34,973 nucleotides of DNA from Geobacteraceae bacterium (GCA_025356035.1 JANXYN010000119.1:1-34973), one strand, 5' to 3'. Shown: positions 6,998-16,847, counted from the stretch's first letter. Numbers and translations: made by a program. Notes: generated by a model from the letters alone, not told the origin.

Positions 6998-8866
6998 TTA
7001 AGGTCGTTGGCAAGCACGGAAAGAGGCAAAAAGCTCGATTGCTGCGTTTTCACGCCCGCACGCCTTAAGTGCCTTGATAATTGTAGCGCGCTGATCGGGG
7101 AGATGGTAGAGAAGCAGCGCCTTTTGCAAGATTTTTTCCCGGTCGGTGCGGGGGACATGGACCTCATGCCGGCTGAATGGGTCGATTCCCGTATGATAGA
7201 TACAGGTGGCAAGCGTCCCCGGGGTGGGGGTAAAGTCCTGCACCTGCTCCACCTTCAACCCGCTCCGTTTGAGAAACAGCGCCAGCTCCACCATGTCATC
7301 CAGCGTACACCCCGGATGCCCCGACATGAGATAGGGGACAATGAACTGTTTTTTACCGAGCCTTTTGCTCTCGGCCTTGAAGTGAGTCAGAAAACGCTCG
7401 AATGCAACCCGGCCTGGTTTGCGCATGGCTGCCGTGACCTTATCGGCGATATGTTCCGGGGCGACCTTGAGCAGCCCCCCCACGTGATGGGCAAGCAGTT
7501 CGGCCAGATAATCGGGCTGATGCTCAAGCAGATCATAGCGGACGCCGGAGGCTACCGTCACATGCTTCACCCCGGCAATGGTGCGGACAGTTCTGAGCAG
7601 CTCGGCAGCCTGCTTCCCGGACTTCTGCAGATTTTTGCACGGCCGGGGATAGAGGCAGCTATCCTTCCGGCAGGTGGCCAGTGCCGCAGGGTCCGCGCAG
7701 CTAAGGCCGTACATGTTGGCGGTGGGTCCCCCGACATCGCTAATGCTCCCACGGAACCATTTCTGCGTGGTGAGTCTGCGGATCTCGTCGACAATGGAGC
7801 TTTTACTGCGCGACTGGATGGTTTTCCCCTGGTGGTGGGTAATGGCGCAGAAGGCACAGCCGCCGAAGCAGCCACGATGGGTGGTAACAGAGCTCCGGAT
7901 CTGCTCATAGGCCGGGATCGGCTCGGTATAGGATGGATGAGGGGCTTTGCAGAAGGGGAGCAGGTAAAGCGCATCCAGTTCCTTTTCGGAAAGGGGAAGC
8001 GCCGGCGGGTTACAGACCAGCCAGCGGTCGCCATGTTGTTGCACCAAGGCTTTAGCACAGAAGGGGTTCTGCTCCTGGGCGATAAGGCGAAATGCCTCGG
8101 CATAGATGAATCGGTCGCTGGAGACTGCCTCGAAGGATGGCAATTCCTCAGGGGAACTCAGCCGTGGCGCATTTGCAGACGAGGTCGCCGAGGCTTTTGA
8201 ATCCCCGACGCACTCTGAATCCAGCGAAGCAGGCATTGTTCCAGCAAAGGCGGGTAAGGTACGCTCCACATAGGCCGTGCCGCGGATATCCCGGATCTCC
8301 CGGAACGACTCCCCTTTCCGCAGGCGCTCGGCCAACTCCAATAACGGCCGCTCCCCCATGCCGAACACCAACAGGTCGGCCTTGGCATCAAAGAGGATGG
8401 ACCGGCGCACCTTGTCCTCCCAGAAGTCATAATGGGCGAAACGACGCAGGGACGCCTCGATGCCGCCGATAACCACCGGCACATCCTTATATGCTTCCTT
8501 CAGTCGCGAGGTGTAGATGATGGTGGCACGATTGGGACGGGCGCCGTGGCGATTGCCGGGGGTGTAGGCGTCGTCTCGGCGAATTTTTCTGGCTGGGGTA
8601 TAATGGGCCACCATGGAATCCATGGCACCGGCGGCAACCGCAAAGAAGAGCCGCGGTCGACCCAGGGTCATGAACGGCTCCTTGGCATGCCAGTCTGGCT
8701 GGGGGATGATCCCGACCCGAAACCCGTGAGACTCAAGAAAACGTGCCAGGAGCGGCACCCCGAAAGAAGGGTGGTCAATATAGGCGTCGCCGGTGACAAA
8801 GATGACGTCCAACTCGTCCCAGCCGCGCTTTGAGGCATCTGCTTTGGTTATTGGGAGAAAAGACAT
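6998..8866 (-). CDS. YgiQ-family radical SAM protein
   Basis: The 622-residue product belongs to the YgiQ/UPF0313 radical SAM family. The N-terminal part (about 1-310) is the family-specific domain, with [17 protein letters not shown] near residue 20 and [17 protein letters not shown] near 130-147. The radical SAM CxxxCxxC is C333-C337-C340. The substrate of the family is unknown. A low-complexity stretch around residues 202-236 (rich in A, S and E) lies where homologues, as I recall them, go straight from R-G-T-A-Y to E-L-P-S-F, so it looks like an inserted segment. The ribosome site is weak (AAGAAAG before the ATG at 8866). It is downstream of argC after a heptamer array and may be cotranscribed. 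Confidence 0.9.
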   Translation of the reverse strand: MSFLPITKADASKRGWDELDVIFVTGDAYIDHPSFGVPLLARFLESHGFRVGIIPQPDWHAKEPFMTLGRPRLFFAVAAGAMDSMVAHYTPARKIRRDDAYTPGNRHGARPNRATIIYTSRLKEAYKDVPVVIGGIEASLRRFAHYDFWEDKVRRSILFDAKADLLVFGMGERPLLELAERLRKGESFREIRDIRGTAYVERTLPAFAGTMPASLDSECVGDSKASATSSANAPRLSSPEELPSFEAVSSDRFIYAEAFRLIAQEQNPFCAKALVQQHGDRWLVCNPPALPLSEKELDALYLLPFCKAPHPSYTEPIPAYEQIRSSVTTHRGCFGGCAFCAITHHQGKTIQSRSKSSIVDEIRRLTTQKWFRGSISDVGGPTANMYGLSCADPAALATCRKDSCLYPRPCKNLQKSGKQAAELLRTVRTIAGVKHVTVASGVRYDLLEHQPDYLAELLAHHVGGLLKVAPEHIADKVTAAMRKPGRVAFERFLTHFKAESKRLGKKQFIVPYLMSGHPGCTLDDMVELALFLKRSGLKVEQVQDFTPTPGTLATCIYHTGIDPFSRHEVHVPRTDREKILQKALLLYHLPDQRATIIKALKACGRENAAIELFASFRACQRP

Positions 8867-8904
8867 AGCTTTCTTTTACCAAGGGAGACGGGGGAATTAC
8901 TCGA

Positions 8905-8971
8905 AGAATTCAGGAGCCAGAATCCAGGAGCCAGAAGAAAACCTTCTGACTCCTGACTCCTGACTCCTTTG
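8905..8971. repeat. Inverted heptamer array (locus c)
   Basis: The left units are AGAATTC, AGGAGCC, AGAATCC, AGGAGCC and AGAAGAA (8905-8939), the core is AACC, and the right units are TTCTGAC, TCCTGAC, TCCTGAC and TCCTTTG (8944-8971). It lies between the argC stop and ygiQ. The left start AGAATTC and right end TCCTTTG are shared with locus d. Confidence 0.85.
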
Positions 8972-8972
8972 T

Positions 8973-10013
8973 TTACGGAAACAGCGCCAGCCCTTCCAGC
9001 CCCAGGCTCTCCGGGAAGCCGTTCATGATGTTGAGGTTCTGGATCGCCTGGCCGGCCGCACCTTTCACCAGGTTATCTATAACGGAGACCACGATCACCC
9101 GGCCGGTCCGGCTATCCACGGTGAGGCCGATGTCGCAGAAGTTGGAGCCACGCACGTGGGCGGTTGAGGGGAAGCTCCCAGCTGGGAGCACCCTGACGAA
9201 GGGTTCGCCCTGATAATACTCCTCATAGACAGCCAGCAGGTCGGCCGTTGTCTGCGCCACGACGGGGGTAGCATAAATGGTGGAGAGTATCCCCCGATCC
9301 ATCGGGACCAGGTGCGGAGTAAAAGAAATGGTCACCTTTTTCCCGGCCAGCAGCGCCAGCTCCTGCTCGGTCTCCGGGATATGGCGGTGCACACCGCCAA
9401 CGCCATAGGCCTTGAAGCCGTCATTAACCTCGCAGAAGAGGTTTTCCACCTTGGCGCTCCGCCCCGCTCCTGTTACCCCGGATTTGGAATCGGCAATGAT
9501 GGTGGCGGGATCAATCAGCCGCTTCTTCAACAAAGGGGCCAGGCCAAGGATGATGCTGGTCGGATAACAGCCGGGATTGGCCACCAGATCCGCCTCAGCG
9601 ATCTTCGCCCGCCGCACCTCCGGCAGGCCATAGACTGCCTGTTTCAGAAGCTCGGGGCTGAGATGGGGCTCGTACCACTTGGCATATTCCTTGGGGTCAT
9701 GGAGCCGATAATCGGCCGACAGGTCCACCACCCGCTTCCCAAGCTTGATAAAAGTAGGGACCACTTCCATGGCTGCCTTGTGCGGCAGGGCGGTGAAGAT
9801 GAAGTCGGCCTTGTCGGCGATCCGGACCGGTTCCAGGTTCTCCAGCAGCATGTCGCAGCGTCCCCGTAGCGTCGGAAACACCTCCGAGATTCGCTTCCCG
9901 GCACTTTGCTCGGAAGTCACGCAGGTCACCGCCACCTCCGGGTGGCAGTATAGAAGCCGCAACAGCTCGACACCGGTATAGCCGCTGGCTCCGACAATGG
10001 CAACCTTTAACAT
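8973..10013 (-). CDS. argC: N-acetyl-gamma-glutamyl-phosphate reductase
   Basis: The enzyme makes N-acetylglutamate semialdehyde from the acyl phosphate with NADPH, the third step of arginine synthesis. The 346-residue product has the nucleotide-binding start [16 protein letters not shown] (residues 4-19), the catalytic Cys149 in N-P-G-C-Y-P-T-S, and the late motif [11 protein letters not shown] typical of the family. The ATG at 10013 was chosen because the conserved N-terminus begins there and AAGGAG lies 6 nt upstream. A longer frame to 10058 adds 15 non-conserved residues. It follows rpsI on the same strand, after a terminator and a heptamer array, so it likely has its own promoter, which I could not identify. 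Confidence 0.96.
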   Translation of the reverse strand: MLKVAIVGASGYTGVELLRLLYCHPEVAVTCVTSEQSAGKRISEVFPTLRGRCDMLLENLEPVRIADKADFIFTALPHKAAMEVVPTFIKLGKRVVDLSADYRLHDPKEYAKWYEPHLSPELLKQAVYGLPEVRRAKIAEADLVANPGCYPTSIILGLAPLLKKRLIDPATIIADSKSGVTGAGRSAKVENLFCEVNDGFKAYGVGGVHRHIPETEQELALLAGKKVTISFTPHLVPMDRGILSTIYATPVVAQTTADLLAVYEEYYQGEPFVRVLPAGSFPSTAHVRGSNFCDIGLTVDSRTGRVIVVSVIDNLVKGAAGQAIQNLNIMNGFPESLGLEGLALFP

Positions 10014-10057
10014 GGAAGACTCCTTGTTTATCGCCACAGACGCGCATGGCTTTCTCA

Positions 10058-10131
10058 AGAATTCAGGAGCCAGGAGTCAGAATCCAGAAGGTTTTATTCT
10101 GGCTCCTGACTCCTGGCTTCTGGCTCCTTTG
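10058..10131. repeat. Inverted heptamer array (locus d)
   Basis: The left units are AGAATTC, AGGAGCC, AGGAGTC, AGAATCC and AGAAGG (10058-10091), the core is TTTTA, and the right units are TTCTGGC, TCCTGAC, TCCTGGC, TTCTGGC and TCCTTTG (10097-10131). It lies between rpsI and argC. The core is the inverse of that in loci a and c, so this copy is flipped or was rearranged. Confidence 0.85.
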
Positions 10132-10148
10132 GTGATTTTCCAAAACAA

Positions 10149-10178
10149 AAAGGGGAAACCCTTGCGGATTTCCCCTTT
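10149..10178 (-). terminator. Rho-independent terminator of rplM-rpsI
   Basis: On the minus strand AAAGGGGAAA pairs with TTTCCCCTTT around a 10-nt loop and runs into TTTTGTTTTG. It lies 35 nt after the rpsI stop. Confidence 0.85.
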
Positions 10179-10212
10179 ATATAACCATACTGCTTCTGGT
10201 TTCGCAAGCCTC

Positions 10213-10608
10213 TTAACGTTTAGAGAACTGGAAGCTAGCGCGAGCAGCTTTCTTGCCGTATTTTTTCCGCTCTTTAATGCGCGAATCCCGGGTGATGAAA
10301 CCGGCCTTCTTCAGGGTGCCACGCAGGCCCACGTCGGCAATCAGCAGTGCCTTGGTGATGCCGTGTTTGATGGCGCCCGCCTGACCTGAATCGCCACCGC
10401 CGCAGACCGTAACGAAGACATCGTACTTGCCGACGTTTTCGGTCAGCTCGAACGGCTGCTTTACCACCATCTTCGAGGTCTCCCTGCCGAAGTACTCGTC
10501 AAGGGTTTTCTTGTTAACCGTAAACTTGCCGGTCCCCGGCTTCAGCCAGACCCGTGCGATGGAAGTTTTTCTCTTGCCGGTACCGTAAAAGCTTTTTGCA
10601 GCCATCAT
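10213..10608 (-). CDS. rpsI: Small ribosomal subunit protein uS9
   Basis: The 131-residue product has the S9 features throughout: [15 protein letters not shown] at the start, [19 protein letters not shown] in the middle and the basic tail ending F-S-K-R, whose last residues reach the ribosomal P site. Two ATG codons stand side by side (10608 and 10605). AGGAG is 5 or 8 nt upstream, so either may be used. It is the second gene of the rplM-rpsI operon, 34 nt after rplM, and is closed by a strong terminator. Confidence 0.97.
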   Translation of the reverse strand: MMAAKSFYGTGKRKTSIARVWLKPGTGKFTVNKKTLDEYFGRETSKMVVKQPFELTENVGKYDVFVTVCGGGDSGQAGAIKHGITKALLIADVGLRGTLKKAGFITRDSRIKERKKYGKKAARASFQFSKR

Positions 10609-10642
10609 ACTATCTCCTGGTCCTTAAAATATCTGGGAATGT

Positions 10643-11071
10643 CTATATACTCAGAACCTTGGGGTTCTGGGCCTTATGGGGATGTTCGCCACCGGTGTAA
10701 ATTTTCAGCTTCTTGATCATGTGGCGGGATAGTTTATTCTTGGGGAGCATCCCTTTCACCGCTTTTTTGATCAGGTCTTCGGCCTTTTTCTCGATGAGCT
10801 TGCCGGCAGTGATCGACTTGATGCCGCCGGGATACTCGGAATGGTGGTAATAAATCTTGTCATTCAGCTTGTTACCGGTAAGCGCAATTTTGCCGGCATT
10901 CACTACTACGACGAAATCGCCGGTGTCAACGCTCGGGGTAAAGGTCGGCTTGTTCTTGCCGCGCAGCACATTGGCAATCTGGGTAGCAACCCGGCCAAGC
11001 ACTCTGTTCTCAACGTCCACCAGATACCAATCCCTGGTTACTTCATCTTTTCTAGCCACTTCGGTCTTCAT
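10643..11071 (-). CDS. rplM: Large ribosomal subunit protein uL13
   Basis: The 142-residue product matches bacterial L13: W-Y-L-V-D near residue 16, then [24 protein letters not shown], the H-H-S-E-Y-P-G-G segment and the K-G-M-L-P-K-N-K-L motif, ending [11 protein letters not shown]. It binds 23S rRNA early in 50S assembly. GAGGGA is 7 nt before the ATG. It heads the operon with rpsI. A clear sigma70 promoter lies at 11126-11154, leaving a leader of about 50 nt, in which L13 autoregulation, known in other bacteria, could act. Confidence 0.97.
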   Translation of the reverse strand: MKTEVARKDEVTRDWYLVDVENRVLGRVATQIANVLRGKNKPTFTPSVDTGDFVVVVNAGKIALTGNKLNDKIYYHHSEYPGGIKSITAGKLIEKKAEDLIKKAVKGMLPKNKLSRHMIKKLKIYTGGEHPHKAQNPKVLSI

Positions 11072-11125
11072 TTTGAATCCCTCACGCCTATCTGAATTTA
11101 TGCCATAAATGCACAGGAAGCGTGT

Positions 11126-11154
11126 AACATAATCTATCCTAAAGCGGTTGTCAA
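11126..11154 (-). promoter_or_regulatory. Sigma70 promoter of rplM-rpsI
   Basis: On the minus strand TTGACA (11154-11149), a 17-bp spacer and TATGTT (11131-11126). It starts just after truA, so the ribosomal genes are independent of it. Confidence 0.85.
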
Positions 11155-11191
11155 GAAAAAATTCCCATTTGTAAAGCGGGCCTTGAACAGA

Positions 11192-11938
11192 TCAGCCACC
11201 TTTCCCATAGAAAACCTCCATCAGACACAGACCGTGCGCTGGGGCAGTGATGCCGGCGCCATTTCGATCCGGCACAGTGAATAACTGCTGAACCATGCCC
11301 GGCGCAAGCTTCCCCTCCCCCACTGCCACCAGCGTGCCGACCATAACCCGGACCATATTCCGAAGAAAACCTGAGCCGTGCACATCGATGGTGATGAAGT
11401 CGCCGTCACCAACGATCTCCACCGCGTCGATCCGGCGCACGGTGGTAGCGGAGGCACAGCCGGAAGAACGGAATGCGGCAAAGTCATGCTCACCGACAAA
11501 ATGGGCAGCGGCCTGACGCATCAGCAAAAGGTTGATGTTTCCCCGCAGGTGCCAGGCCTGAAGGCGTGCAAGTGGAGAGCGTCGCTGGGCTTTGTATATG
11601 GTATAACGATAGTGTTTGCCTATGGCATCGAAGCGCGGGTGGAACTCCAGCGGAACTTCTACCGCATCATTGATTGCAATGTCAGGGGGGATCAGGGCAT
11701 TAAGCCCATCGCTGAAGGCAGTCAAGGGGATCTGCTTGTCGGTCCGGAAACAGGCGACCATCGCCTTGGCGTGGACCCCGGCATCGGTGCGACCCGAAGA
11801 GTGCAACCGAACCGGCCCCCCAAGAAGCTTCGCCAGCGCCTCCTCCAGCACCTGCTGAATGGCAAGACCGTTAGGCTGAATCTGCCAGCCGGAGTAGTTG
11901 GTGCCGTCATATTCGATCAGCAGTTTAATGTTGCGCAT
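11192..11938 (-). CDS. truA: tRNA pseudouridine(38-40) synthase
   Basis: The enzyme converts uridines 38-40 of the anticodon arm to pseudouridine. The 248-residue product has the TruA start I-K-L-L-I-E-Y-D-G-T-N-Y-S-G-W-Q, the catalytic Asp52 in S-G-R-T-D-A-G-V-H-A, and R-S-P-L-A-R near 140 leading to the H-D-F-A-A-F-R motif. Length is normal. AAGAG precedes the ATG by about 6 nt, a modest ribosome site. It follows asd on the same strand after a 96-bp gap that carries an inverted repeat. Confidence 0.96.
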   Translation of the reverse strand: MRNIKLLIEYDGTNYSGWQIQPNGLAIQQVLEEALAKLLGGPVRLHSSGRTDAGVHAKAMVACFRTDKQIPLTAFSDGLNALIPPDIAINDAVEVPLEFHPRFDAIGKHYRYTIYKAQRRSPLARLQAWHLRGNINLLLMRQAAAHFVGEHDFAAFRSSGCASATTVRRIDAVEIVGDGDFITIDVHGSGFLRNMVRVMVGTLVAVGEGKLAPGMVQQLFTVPDRNGAGITAPAHGLCLMEVFYGKGG

Positions 11939-11961
11939 ATGGACTCTTCTGAGTAAGTTCC

Positions 11962-12028
11962 CTTCGACTCCGCTCGGGGAACGTGCGACTCCGCTCAGGG
12001 AACGTGCGTGCGCCGAGCGGAGTCGAAG
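11962..12028. repeat. 16-bp inverted repeat with a 21-bp tandem duplication
   Basis: CTTCGACTCCGCTCGG (11962-11977) is repeated in perfect inversion at 12013-12028. Between them a 21-bp unit beginning CGACTCCGCTC occurs twice in tandem (11965-11985 and 11986-12006) with one difference. This type of dyad is common between genes in many bacteria. It lies between asd and truA and could stop or stabilise the asd transcript. Confidence 0.8.
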
Positions 12029-12034
12029 CGTTAT

Positions 12035-13054
12035 TCATTTAAGATATTTCTCGATCAGGATTTCGGCAATCTGCACCGCATTGGTGGCCGCCCCCTTACG
12101 GATATTGTCCGCCACCACCCAGAGATTGAGTCCGTTCTCGATCGACTCGTCCTCGCGAATCCTCCCGACAAAGGTCAGATCCTGGCCGGCGACGTCAAGC
12201 GGCATCGGGTAGACCCTGTTCGTCACGTCGTCCACCAGTTTTACCCCGGGTGCACTGGTCAGGAGTTCCATCGCCTTAACGACGGTGAGCTTCTTCTCGG
12301 TCTCGATGTTCACCGCTTCGGAATGGCCATAGAAGACCGGCACCCGCACAGCGGTGGCGGTGACGCCGATCTCCGCCCCCATGATCTTCCTGGTTTCAAA
12401 GACCATCTTCATCTCTTCCTTGGTGTAGCCATTGGGGCCGAAGGAGTCGATCTGCGGCAGGCAGTTGAAGGCGATCTGGTATGGATAGACTTTTGCCTTG
12501 GCCGGCCGGCCGTTCAGCAGTTCCCCCACCTGGATGCGCAGCTCCTCAATCGCCTTCTTGCCGGTGCCAGAAACCGCCTGGTAGGTGGAGACCACGATCC
12601 GCTTGATCTTCGCGTAGTCGTGCAGCGGCTTCAGCGCAACCACCATCTGGATCGTGGAACAGTTGGGGTTGGAGATAATCCCCTTCTTGGTGTACTGGGC
12701 GATGGCGTGGGCGTTCACCTCGGGGACCACCAGCGGCACATCGTTATCCATCCGCCAGGCACTGGAGTTGTCGATGCAAACCGCCCCGGCTCTTGCCGCC
12801 GAAGGGCAGAACTCCTTGGCACGCTCGCCGCCGGCCGAAAACAGGACGATATCGATCCCCTCAAAGGAGTCGTGCTTCAACTCTTCAACCAAAACCGACT
12901 TCCCCTTGAACTCCAGGATCTCGCCGGCGCTCAGCTCACTGGCCAGATATCTGATCTTTCCGACCGGGAAATTGCGCTCTTCGAGACACTCGATCATCTG
13001 CTTGCCGACCACGCCGGTTGCACCGACGACAGCTACATTCCATAATTTGCCCAT
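12035..13054 (-). CDS. asd: Aspartate-semialdehyde dehydrogenase, Gram-positive/archaeal-like class
   Basis: The enzyme reduces aspartyl phosphate to aspartate semialdehyde, the branch point to lysine/diaminopimelate, threonine and methionine. The 339-residue product shows V-A-V-V-G-A-T-G-V-V-G (NADP binding, residues 7-17), catalytic Cys132 in N-P-N-C-S-T-I-Q, the Y-Q-A-V-S-G-T-G segment near 175 and R-V-P-V-F-Y-G-H-S-E-A-V carrying the substrate-binding Arg and active-site His. All key residues are present. GAGGAG lies 8 nt before the ATG. A second asd gene of a different class lies immediately upstream, so the pair is not a recent duplication. A TATAAT hexamer (13142-13137) is a possible -10 box, but no good -35 box fits it. 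Confidence 0.94.
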   Translation of the reverse strand: MGKLWNVAVVGATGVVGKQMIECLEERNFPVGKIRYLASELSAGEILEFKGKSVLVEELKHDSFEGIDIVLFSAGGERAKEFCPSAARAGAVCIDNSSAWRMDNDVPLVVPEVNAHAIAQYTKKGIISNPNCSTIQMVVALKPLHDYAKIKRIVVSTYQAVSGTGKKAIEELRIQVGELLNGRPAKAKVYPYQIAFNCLPQIDSFGPNGYTKEEMKMVFETRKIMGAEIGVTATAVRVPVFYGHSEAVNIETEKKLTVVKAMELLTSAPGVKLVDDVTNRVYPMPLDVAGQDLTFVGRIREDESIENGLNLWVVADNIRKGAATNAVQIAEILIEKYLK

Positions 13055-13159
13055 GTTCCGACTCCTCTATCAATGGCCGCCTTGGTTGGTCGGCCCTGCT
13101 TTTGTAACGAGTGGCCTGGTTTACGGCCCCCTGCGGATTATAACGCCAAAAATGAAAAG

Positions 13160-13177
13160 CGCCCCATGGCAGGGGCG
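13160..13177 (-). terminator. Terminator after the leuB-asd pair
   Basis: On the minus strand CGCCCC and GGGGCG pair around a 6-nt loop and are followed by a T-rich run (TTTTCATTTTT). It lies 34 nt after the stop of the upstream asd gene. Confidence 0.75.
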
Positions 13178-13211
13178 ACATTTCTTGCGTTATTCCATCT
13201 GACTCAAAAAA

Positions 13212-14309
13212 CTACTTCTCCATCAGAATGCGCAGCATCCGCCGCAAGGGCTCTGCAGCCCCCCAGAGGAGTTGGTCGCCACAGGTAAAGGCCTGCACAT
13301 ACTGGGGTCCCATCTTCATCTTGCGCAGGCGGCCGATGGGAACTGTGAGAGCCCCAGAGACTGCCGCCGGGGTGAGTTGGGCCAAAGTTTCAGCCTTGGT
13401 GTTGGGTACCAGTTTGACCCACTGGTTATCGTTTTTGATCAGGTTTTCGAGGTCGGCGAGCGGCAGGTCCTTGTTCAGCTTGATGGTCAAGGCCTGGCTG
13501 TGGCAGCGCATGGCGCTGACCCGCACACAGATGCCATCAACTGGAATAGGCTTAGCGCTGCCGAGAATCTTGTTGGTCTCGGCGTAACCTTTCCACTCCT
13601 CGCGGCTCTGGCCATCCTCCACCTCCCGGTCGATCCAGGGAAGCACATTCCCCGCCAGCGGGTTACCAAACTCCTTCTTCGGCATGGCGTCGCTACGCAG
13701 GGTGGCGGTGACCTGCCGGTCGATATCGAGAATGGCCGACGAGGGGTTCTTCAGCAGGGTGGCGACCGAACCGTGCAGGACCCCCATCTGGTCGAGCAGT
13801 TCGCGCATATTAGGAGCGCCGGCGCCGGAAGCGGCCTGGTAGGTCATGGAAGAGAGCCACTCTACGAGATTGGCGCGGAACAGCCCGCCCAAAGCCATCA
13901 GCATCAAGCTGACGGTGCAGTTACCGCCGATGAAATCCTTCTCCCCCTTGGCCAGGGCGGCGTCGATGACATTGCGGTTGACCGGGTCAAGAATGATCAC
14001 CGCATTTGGCTCCATTCGCAGCGTGCTGGCCGCGTCGATCCAATAACCCTGCCAGCCGGCTTTGCGCAGCGCCGGGTGAATCGCCTTGGTGTAGTCCCCT
14101 CCCTGACAGGTGAGGATCACATCCAGCTTTTTCAGCTCCGCGAGATCATCGGCATTCTTGAGGGTCCCGGCATTCATGGGGGCAGGCTGCCCCGCCTGGG
14201 AGGTGGAGAAGAATACCGGTTCAATCCCCGCAAAATCGTTCTCCTCCTGCATGCGCTGCAAAAGGACCGAGCCTACCATGCCACGCCAACCGATAAGTCC
14301 GACTTTCAT
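13212..14309 (-). CDS. asd: Aspartate-semialdehyde dehydrogenase, proteobacterial (E. coli-like) class
   Basis: The 365-residue product is the long class typified by the E. coli enzyme: [14 protein letters not shown] at the start, C-Q-G-G-D-Y-T near 68, Cys131 in [10 protein letters not shown], and [12 protein letters not shown] with the active-site His. All catalytic positions appear intact. AAAGGAAA precedes the ATG. It shares only the fold with the downstream asd. Two intact, differing enzymes for one step suggest separate coenzyme preference, regulation or pathway use, or one gained by transfer. It is downstream of leuB, separated by 192 bp that hold an imperfect inverted repeat. Confidence 0.94.
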   Translation of the reverse strand: MKVGLIGWRGMVGSVLLQRMQEENDFAGIEPVFFSTSQAGQPAPMNAGTLKNADDLAELKKLDVILTCQGGDYTKAIHPALRKAGWQGYWIDAASTLRMEPNAVIILDPVNRNVIDAALAKGEKDFIGGNCTVSLMLMALGGLFRANLVEWLSSMTYQAASGAGAPNMRELLDQMGVLHGSVATLLKNPSSAILDIDRQVTATLRSDAMPKKEFGNPLAGNVLPWIDREVEDGQSREEWKGYAETNKILGSAKPIPVDGICVRVSAMRCHSQALTIKLNKDLPLADLENLIKNDNQWVKLVPNTKAETLAQLTPAAVSGALTVPIGRLRKMKMGPQYVQAFTCGDQLLWGAAEPLRRMLRILMEK

Positions 14310-14375
14310 AGTCTTTTCCTTTTCTGAATTGATGATTAGCTCGTAAAGCGAAGATAAATGTCTCTCGCCCGCTCG

Positions 14376-14453
14376 CTAGAGCACGCGAAGAAAACAGAGA
14401 ACACCATGTAACCGTATTGCTTTTGATTTTCTCTGCGTACTCTGCGCGAGGCG
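14376..14453. repeat. Imperfect inverted repeat between leuB and asd
   Basis: TAGAGCACGCGAAGAAAAC at the left matches the inverse of the right side (CAGAGTACGCAGAGAAAAT on the minus strand) with a few differences. The right side also has CTCTGCG twice, 9 bp apart. It has the look of the common dispersed intergenic elements and could act as a transcript end for leuB. Confidence 0.5.
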
Positions 14454-14501
14454 TTTTTCAGATTCTGCTTTTCTGCAAATGCCGCAAAACTTGGCGACTA
14501 T

Positions 14502-15590
14502 CTAAAGATTGGCGATGATCGCGTCACCCATCTCCTTGGTGTTGACCAGCTTTTCGCCACCCTTCTTCATATATATATCCCGGGTCCGGTACCCCTGATC
14601 GAGGACCTTGGCTACGGCGTCGTCAATGGCGTCGGCCGCGTCCACCATGCCGAACGAGAAGCGGAGCATCATCCCCGCCGAGAGGATCTGGGCAATCGGG
14701 TTGGCAATCCCCTGGCCGGCGATGTCAGGCGCCGAACCGCCGGACGGCTCGTACATACCAAAGGTCCCTTCAGCCAGTGAAGCAGAGGGGAGCATCCCGA
14801 GGGAACCGGTCAGCATGGCGGCCTCGTCGGAGAGGATGTCGCCGAACATGTTTTCGCAAAGAATCACGTCGAACTGCTTGGGCCACTTGACCAGCTGCAT
14901 GGCGGCGTTATCCACATACATGTGGGAGAGCTCCACGTCCGGATATTCCTTGGCAATGGTGGTGACGACTTCCCGCCACAAGACCGAGGTGGAGAGGACG
15001 TTGGCCTTGTCGATAGAGCAAACTTTATTGCCCCGCTTGCGCGCCGCCTGGAAGGCCACATGGGTAATCCGCTCGATCTCCGGCACGCTGTAACGCATGG
15101 TGTCGACGCCAACCCGTTCCCGCCCAACCCCTTCAATCCCTTTCGGCTGGGAAAAATAGATGCCGCCGGTCAACTCGCGGACCACCAGCACATTGAAACC
15201 GCCGGCTATCACCTCTTCCTTGAGGGAGGAAGCGCCGGTCAGCGACGGGAATATAATGGCCGGCCGCAGGTTCGCGTAGAGGCCGAAGATTTTTCGCAGC
15301 GGCAACAGCGCTCCGCGCTCCGGCTGCTCTTCAGGCGGAAGTTTTTCCCATTTTGGGCCCCCCACCGAACCGAACAGAATGGCATCGGCCCCCTTGCAGA
15401 TGTTTATGGTCGTGTCGGGGAGCGCCTTCCCCTCCTTATCGATCCCGGCGCCACCCACATTGGCGTGGGTCCGCGCGAATTTCACGCTGTATTTCTTTTC
15501 CACCACATCCAGAACGCGGAGTGCCTCGGCCATCACTTCCGGCCCGATGCCGTCTCCCGACAGAACCGCCACTTTGAACTGCTTGCCCAT
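14502..15590 (-). CDS. leuB: 3-isopropylmalate dehydrogenase
   Basis: The enzyme oxidises and decarboxylates 3-isopropylmalate in leucine synthesis with NAD. The 362-residue product starts [14 protein letters not shown] (residues 7-20), has L-Y-A-N-L-R-P-A near 104-111, [11 protein letters not shown] near 135-145, and near the C-terminus [14 protein letters not shown]. These are the isopropylmalate rather than isocitrate signatures. The GGGGAAGAGG before the ATG is close but usable. It has its own promoter at 15631-15660. The next genes make aspartate semialdehyde, so the segment groups amino-acid genes. Confidence 0.95.
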   Translation of the reverse strand: MGKQFKVAVLSGDGIGPEVMAEALRVLDVVEKKYSVKFARTHANVGGAGIDKEGKALPDTTINICKGADAILFGSVGGPKWEKLPPEEQPERGALLPLRKIFGLYANLRPAIIFPSLTGASSLKEEVIAGGFNVLVVRELTGGIYFSQPKGIEGVGRERVGVDTMRYSVPEIERITHVAFQAARKRGNKVCSIDKANVLSTSVLWREVVTTIAKEYPDVELSHMYVDNAAMQLVKWPKQFDVILCENMFGDILSDEAAMLTGSLGMLPSASLAEGTFGMYEPSGGSAPDIAGQGIANPIAQILSAGMMLRFSFGMVDAADAIDDAVAKVLDQGYRTRDIYMKKGGEKLVNTKEMGDAIIANL

Positions 15591-15630
15591 CCTCTTCCCC
15601 TTCCGTCATTGCAAAATGATATATCGTTTT

Positions 15631-15660
15631 ATTCTATTTTCTCCGAGGAGCTGTTGTCAA
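15631..15660 (-). promoter_or_regulatory. Sigma70 promoter of leuB
   Basis: On the minus strand TTGACA (15660-15655), an 18-bp spacer and TAGAAT (15636-15631). The leader is about 35 nt. No leader-peptide attenuator is visible. Confidence 0.8.
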
Positions 15661-15697
15661 TAAAAAAGCTGAACTGGCAACCGTTTCTCGATGATCC

Positions 15698-16834
15698 TTA
15701 TGTTTCTTCGAGCCGGCCACCAGGCAGGAGGCGAAACTCGTGGCCCCGCCAGCTAACCCGGTTACCGAGGAAAGAGAGGCCCCAGGTGGCAAAGGCGAGC
15801 AGGTCACGGAAAGGAAGGAGCCAGAGATACCGGGGGAAAATATTGTCCCGTACGAAGCGCCTACTGTAGATGACGACAACAGCAGAGCGGACCCCATAGA
15901 GGAGCAGAGCTGCCGCCAGACCGGCAAGGGAAAAACCGGAGACGATGAGGGCCATGACGGCAGCCGGGAACGGCTGGGTGAGACCAGCCGCAAGATAGCC
16001 GCCGGGCCGGGATGCCCGCATGGTCCGCGCCCAGCGGAGCTGGCGGGAGAGGACCGTTGGAAGGCTTTCCCGGTGCATGACACTCTCCACAAAGTAACCG
16101 GAGAGCGCCAGCCGGTAGCCAGCCCGGGAAATCTTGTTCCCCAGCTGGTAATCGTCCGCCAGATAGTCAACAAGGGCCGCAAAACCGCCGATTTGTTCCA
16201 GCGCTTCACGCCGGCAGGCCATGGAGGCACCGAGAGCGAAAGAGAGACCCTCCAGCTGCAGCGCCACCAGCACATTGGGAACCATCTCGCTGGTAAAGCC
16301 CATCGCCTCGAAGGCAGTGGCATTCCCCTGAATTGCGGGGCTCCGGTACAGGGAGGTAACCAGCCCCACCTGCGGTTCGGCAAACGCTGAGCAGACTTCC
16401 CGCAGGTACTCCGGCCCGACCCGAATATCGCTGTCGCACACGATGAGGATATCGTACTTGGCCCGCGGATAGGCGTTGATCAGGTTGCAGACCTTATAGT
16501 TAGGACCATGGAGGTGACCATCCACCACCAGCTCGATATCGTGCTGGGGAAACTCCCGCTTAAGCCGTTCGATCACCGCAATGACCGGGTCCTCGGCCGA
16601 AGCAACGGCGAAGAGGAGTTGCCAGGGGGCAGGATAGCGCTGCCGGCAGAAGGAGGCGAAATTGCCGAAACTCCCCGCATCCATCCCCTTGACCGGTTTA
16701 AAGATGGTGACCGGTGGGGAAAAGCCGTGTTCGACCTCCTTGCGGGCAAAGAACCGCCGACCGCACCAGAGGGAGATGAGGGCGTAGGCGAGAGACGGAG
16801 CGATGATTAAGAATGGGAGCAGATCGAGGAGCAT
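15698..16834 (-). CDS. hpnI: Hopanoid glycosyltransferase HpnI
   Basis: The 378-residue product is a family-2/21 glycosyltransferase of the ceramide-glucosyltransferase-like kind. It has an N-terminal membrane helix (about 3-24), the start P-V-T-I-F-K-P-V-K-G near 41-50, D-S-D at 134-136, D-Y-L-A-D-D-Y-Q-L-G and R-Q-L-R-W-A-R-T-M-R (the D1,D2,D3,(Q/R)xxRW pattern), and two or three C-terminal membrane helices. HpnI is known to add an N-acetylglucosamine unit to bacteriohopanetetrol in the inner membrane. Co-location with hpnN, shc and hpnH makes HpnI the best reading. It follows the methyltransferase by 13 nt, with AGGAAA overlapping that gap, so the two are cotranscribed. Confidence 0.87.
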   Translation of the reverse strand: MLLDLLPFLIIAPSLAYALISLWCGRRFFARKEVEHGFSPPVTIFKPVKGMDAGSFGNFASFCRQRYPAPWQLLFAVASAEDPVIAVIERLKREFPQHDIELVVDGHLHGPNYKVCNLINAYPRAKYDILIVCDSDIRVGPEYLREVCSAFAEPQVGLVTSLYRSPAIQGNATAFEAMGFTSEMVPNVLVALQLEGLSFALGASMACRREALEQIGGFAALVDYLADDYQLGNKISRAGYRLALSGYFVESVMHRESLPTVLSRQLRWARTMRASRPGGYLAAGLTQPFPAAVMALIVSGFSLAGLAAALLLYGVRSAVVVIYSRRFVRDNIFPRYLWLLPFRDLLAFATWGLSFLGNRVSWRGHEFRLLPGGRLEET

Positions 16835-16847
16835 GATGGGCGGTTTC

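Noticed and set aside
12008-13045. 345-codon open frame on the plus strand
   Set aside because: It mirrors asd on the other strand and has no recognisable motif.
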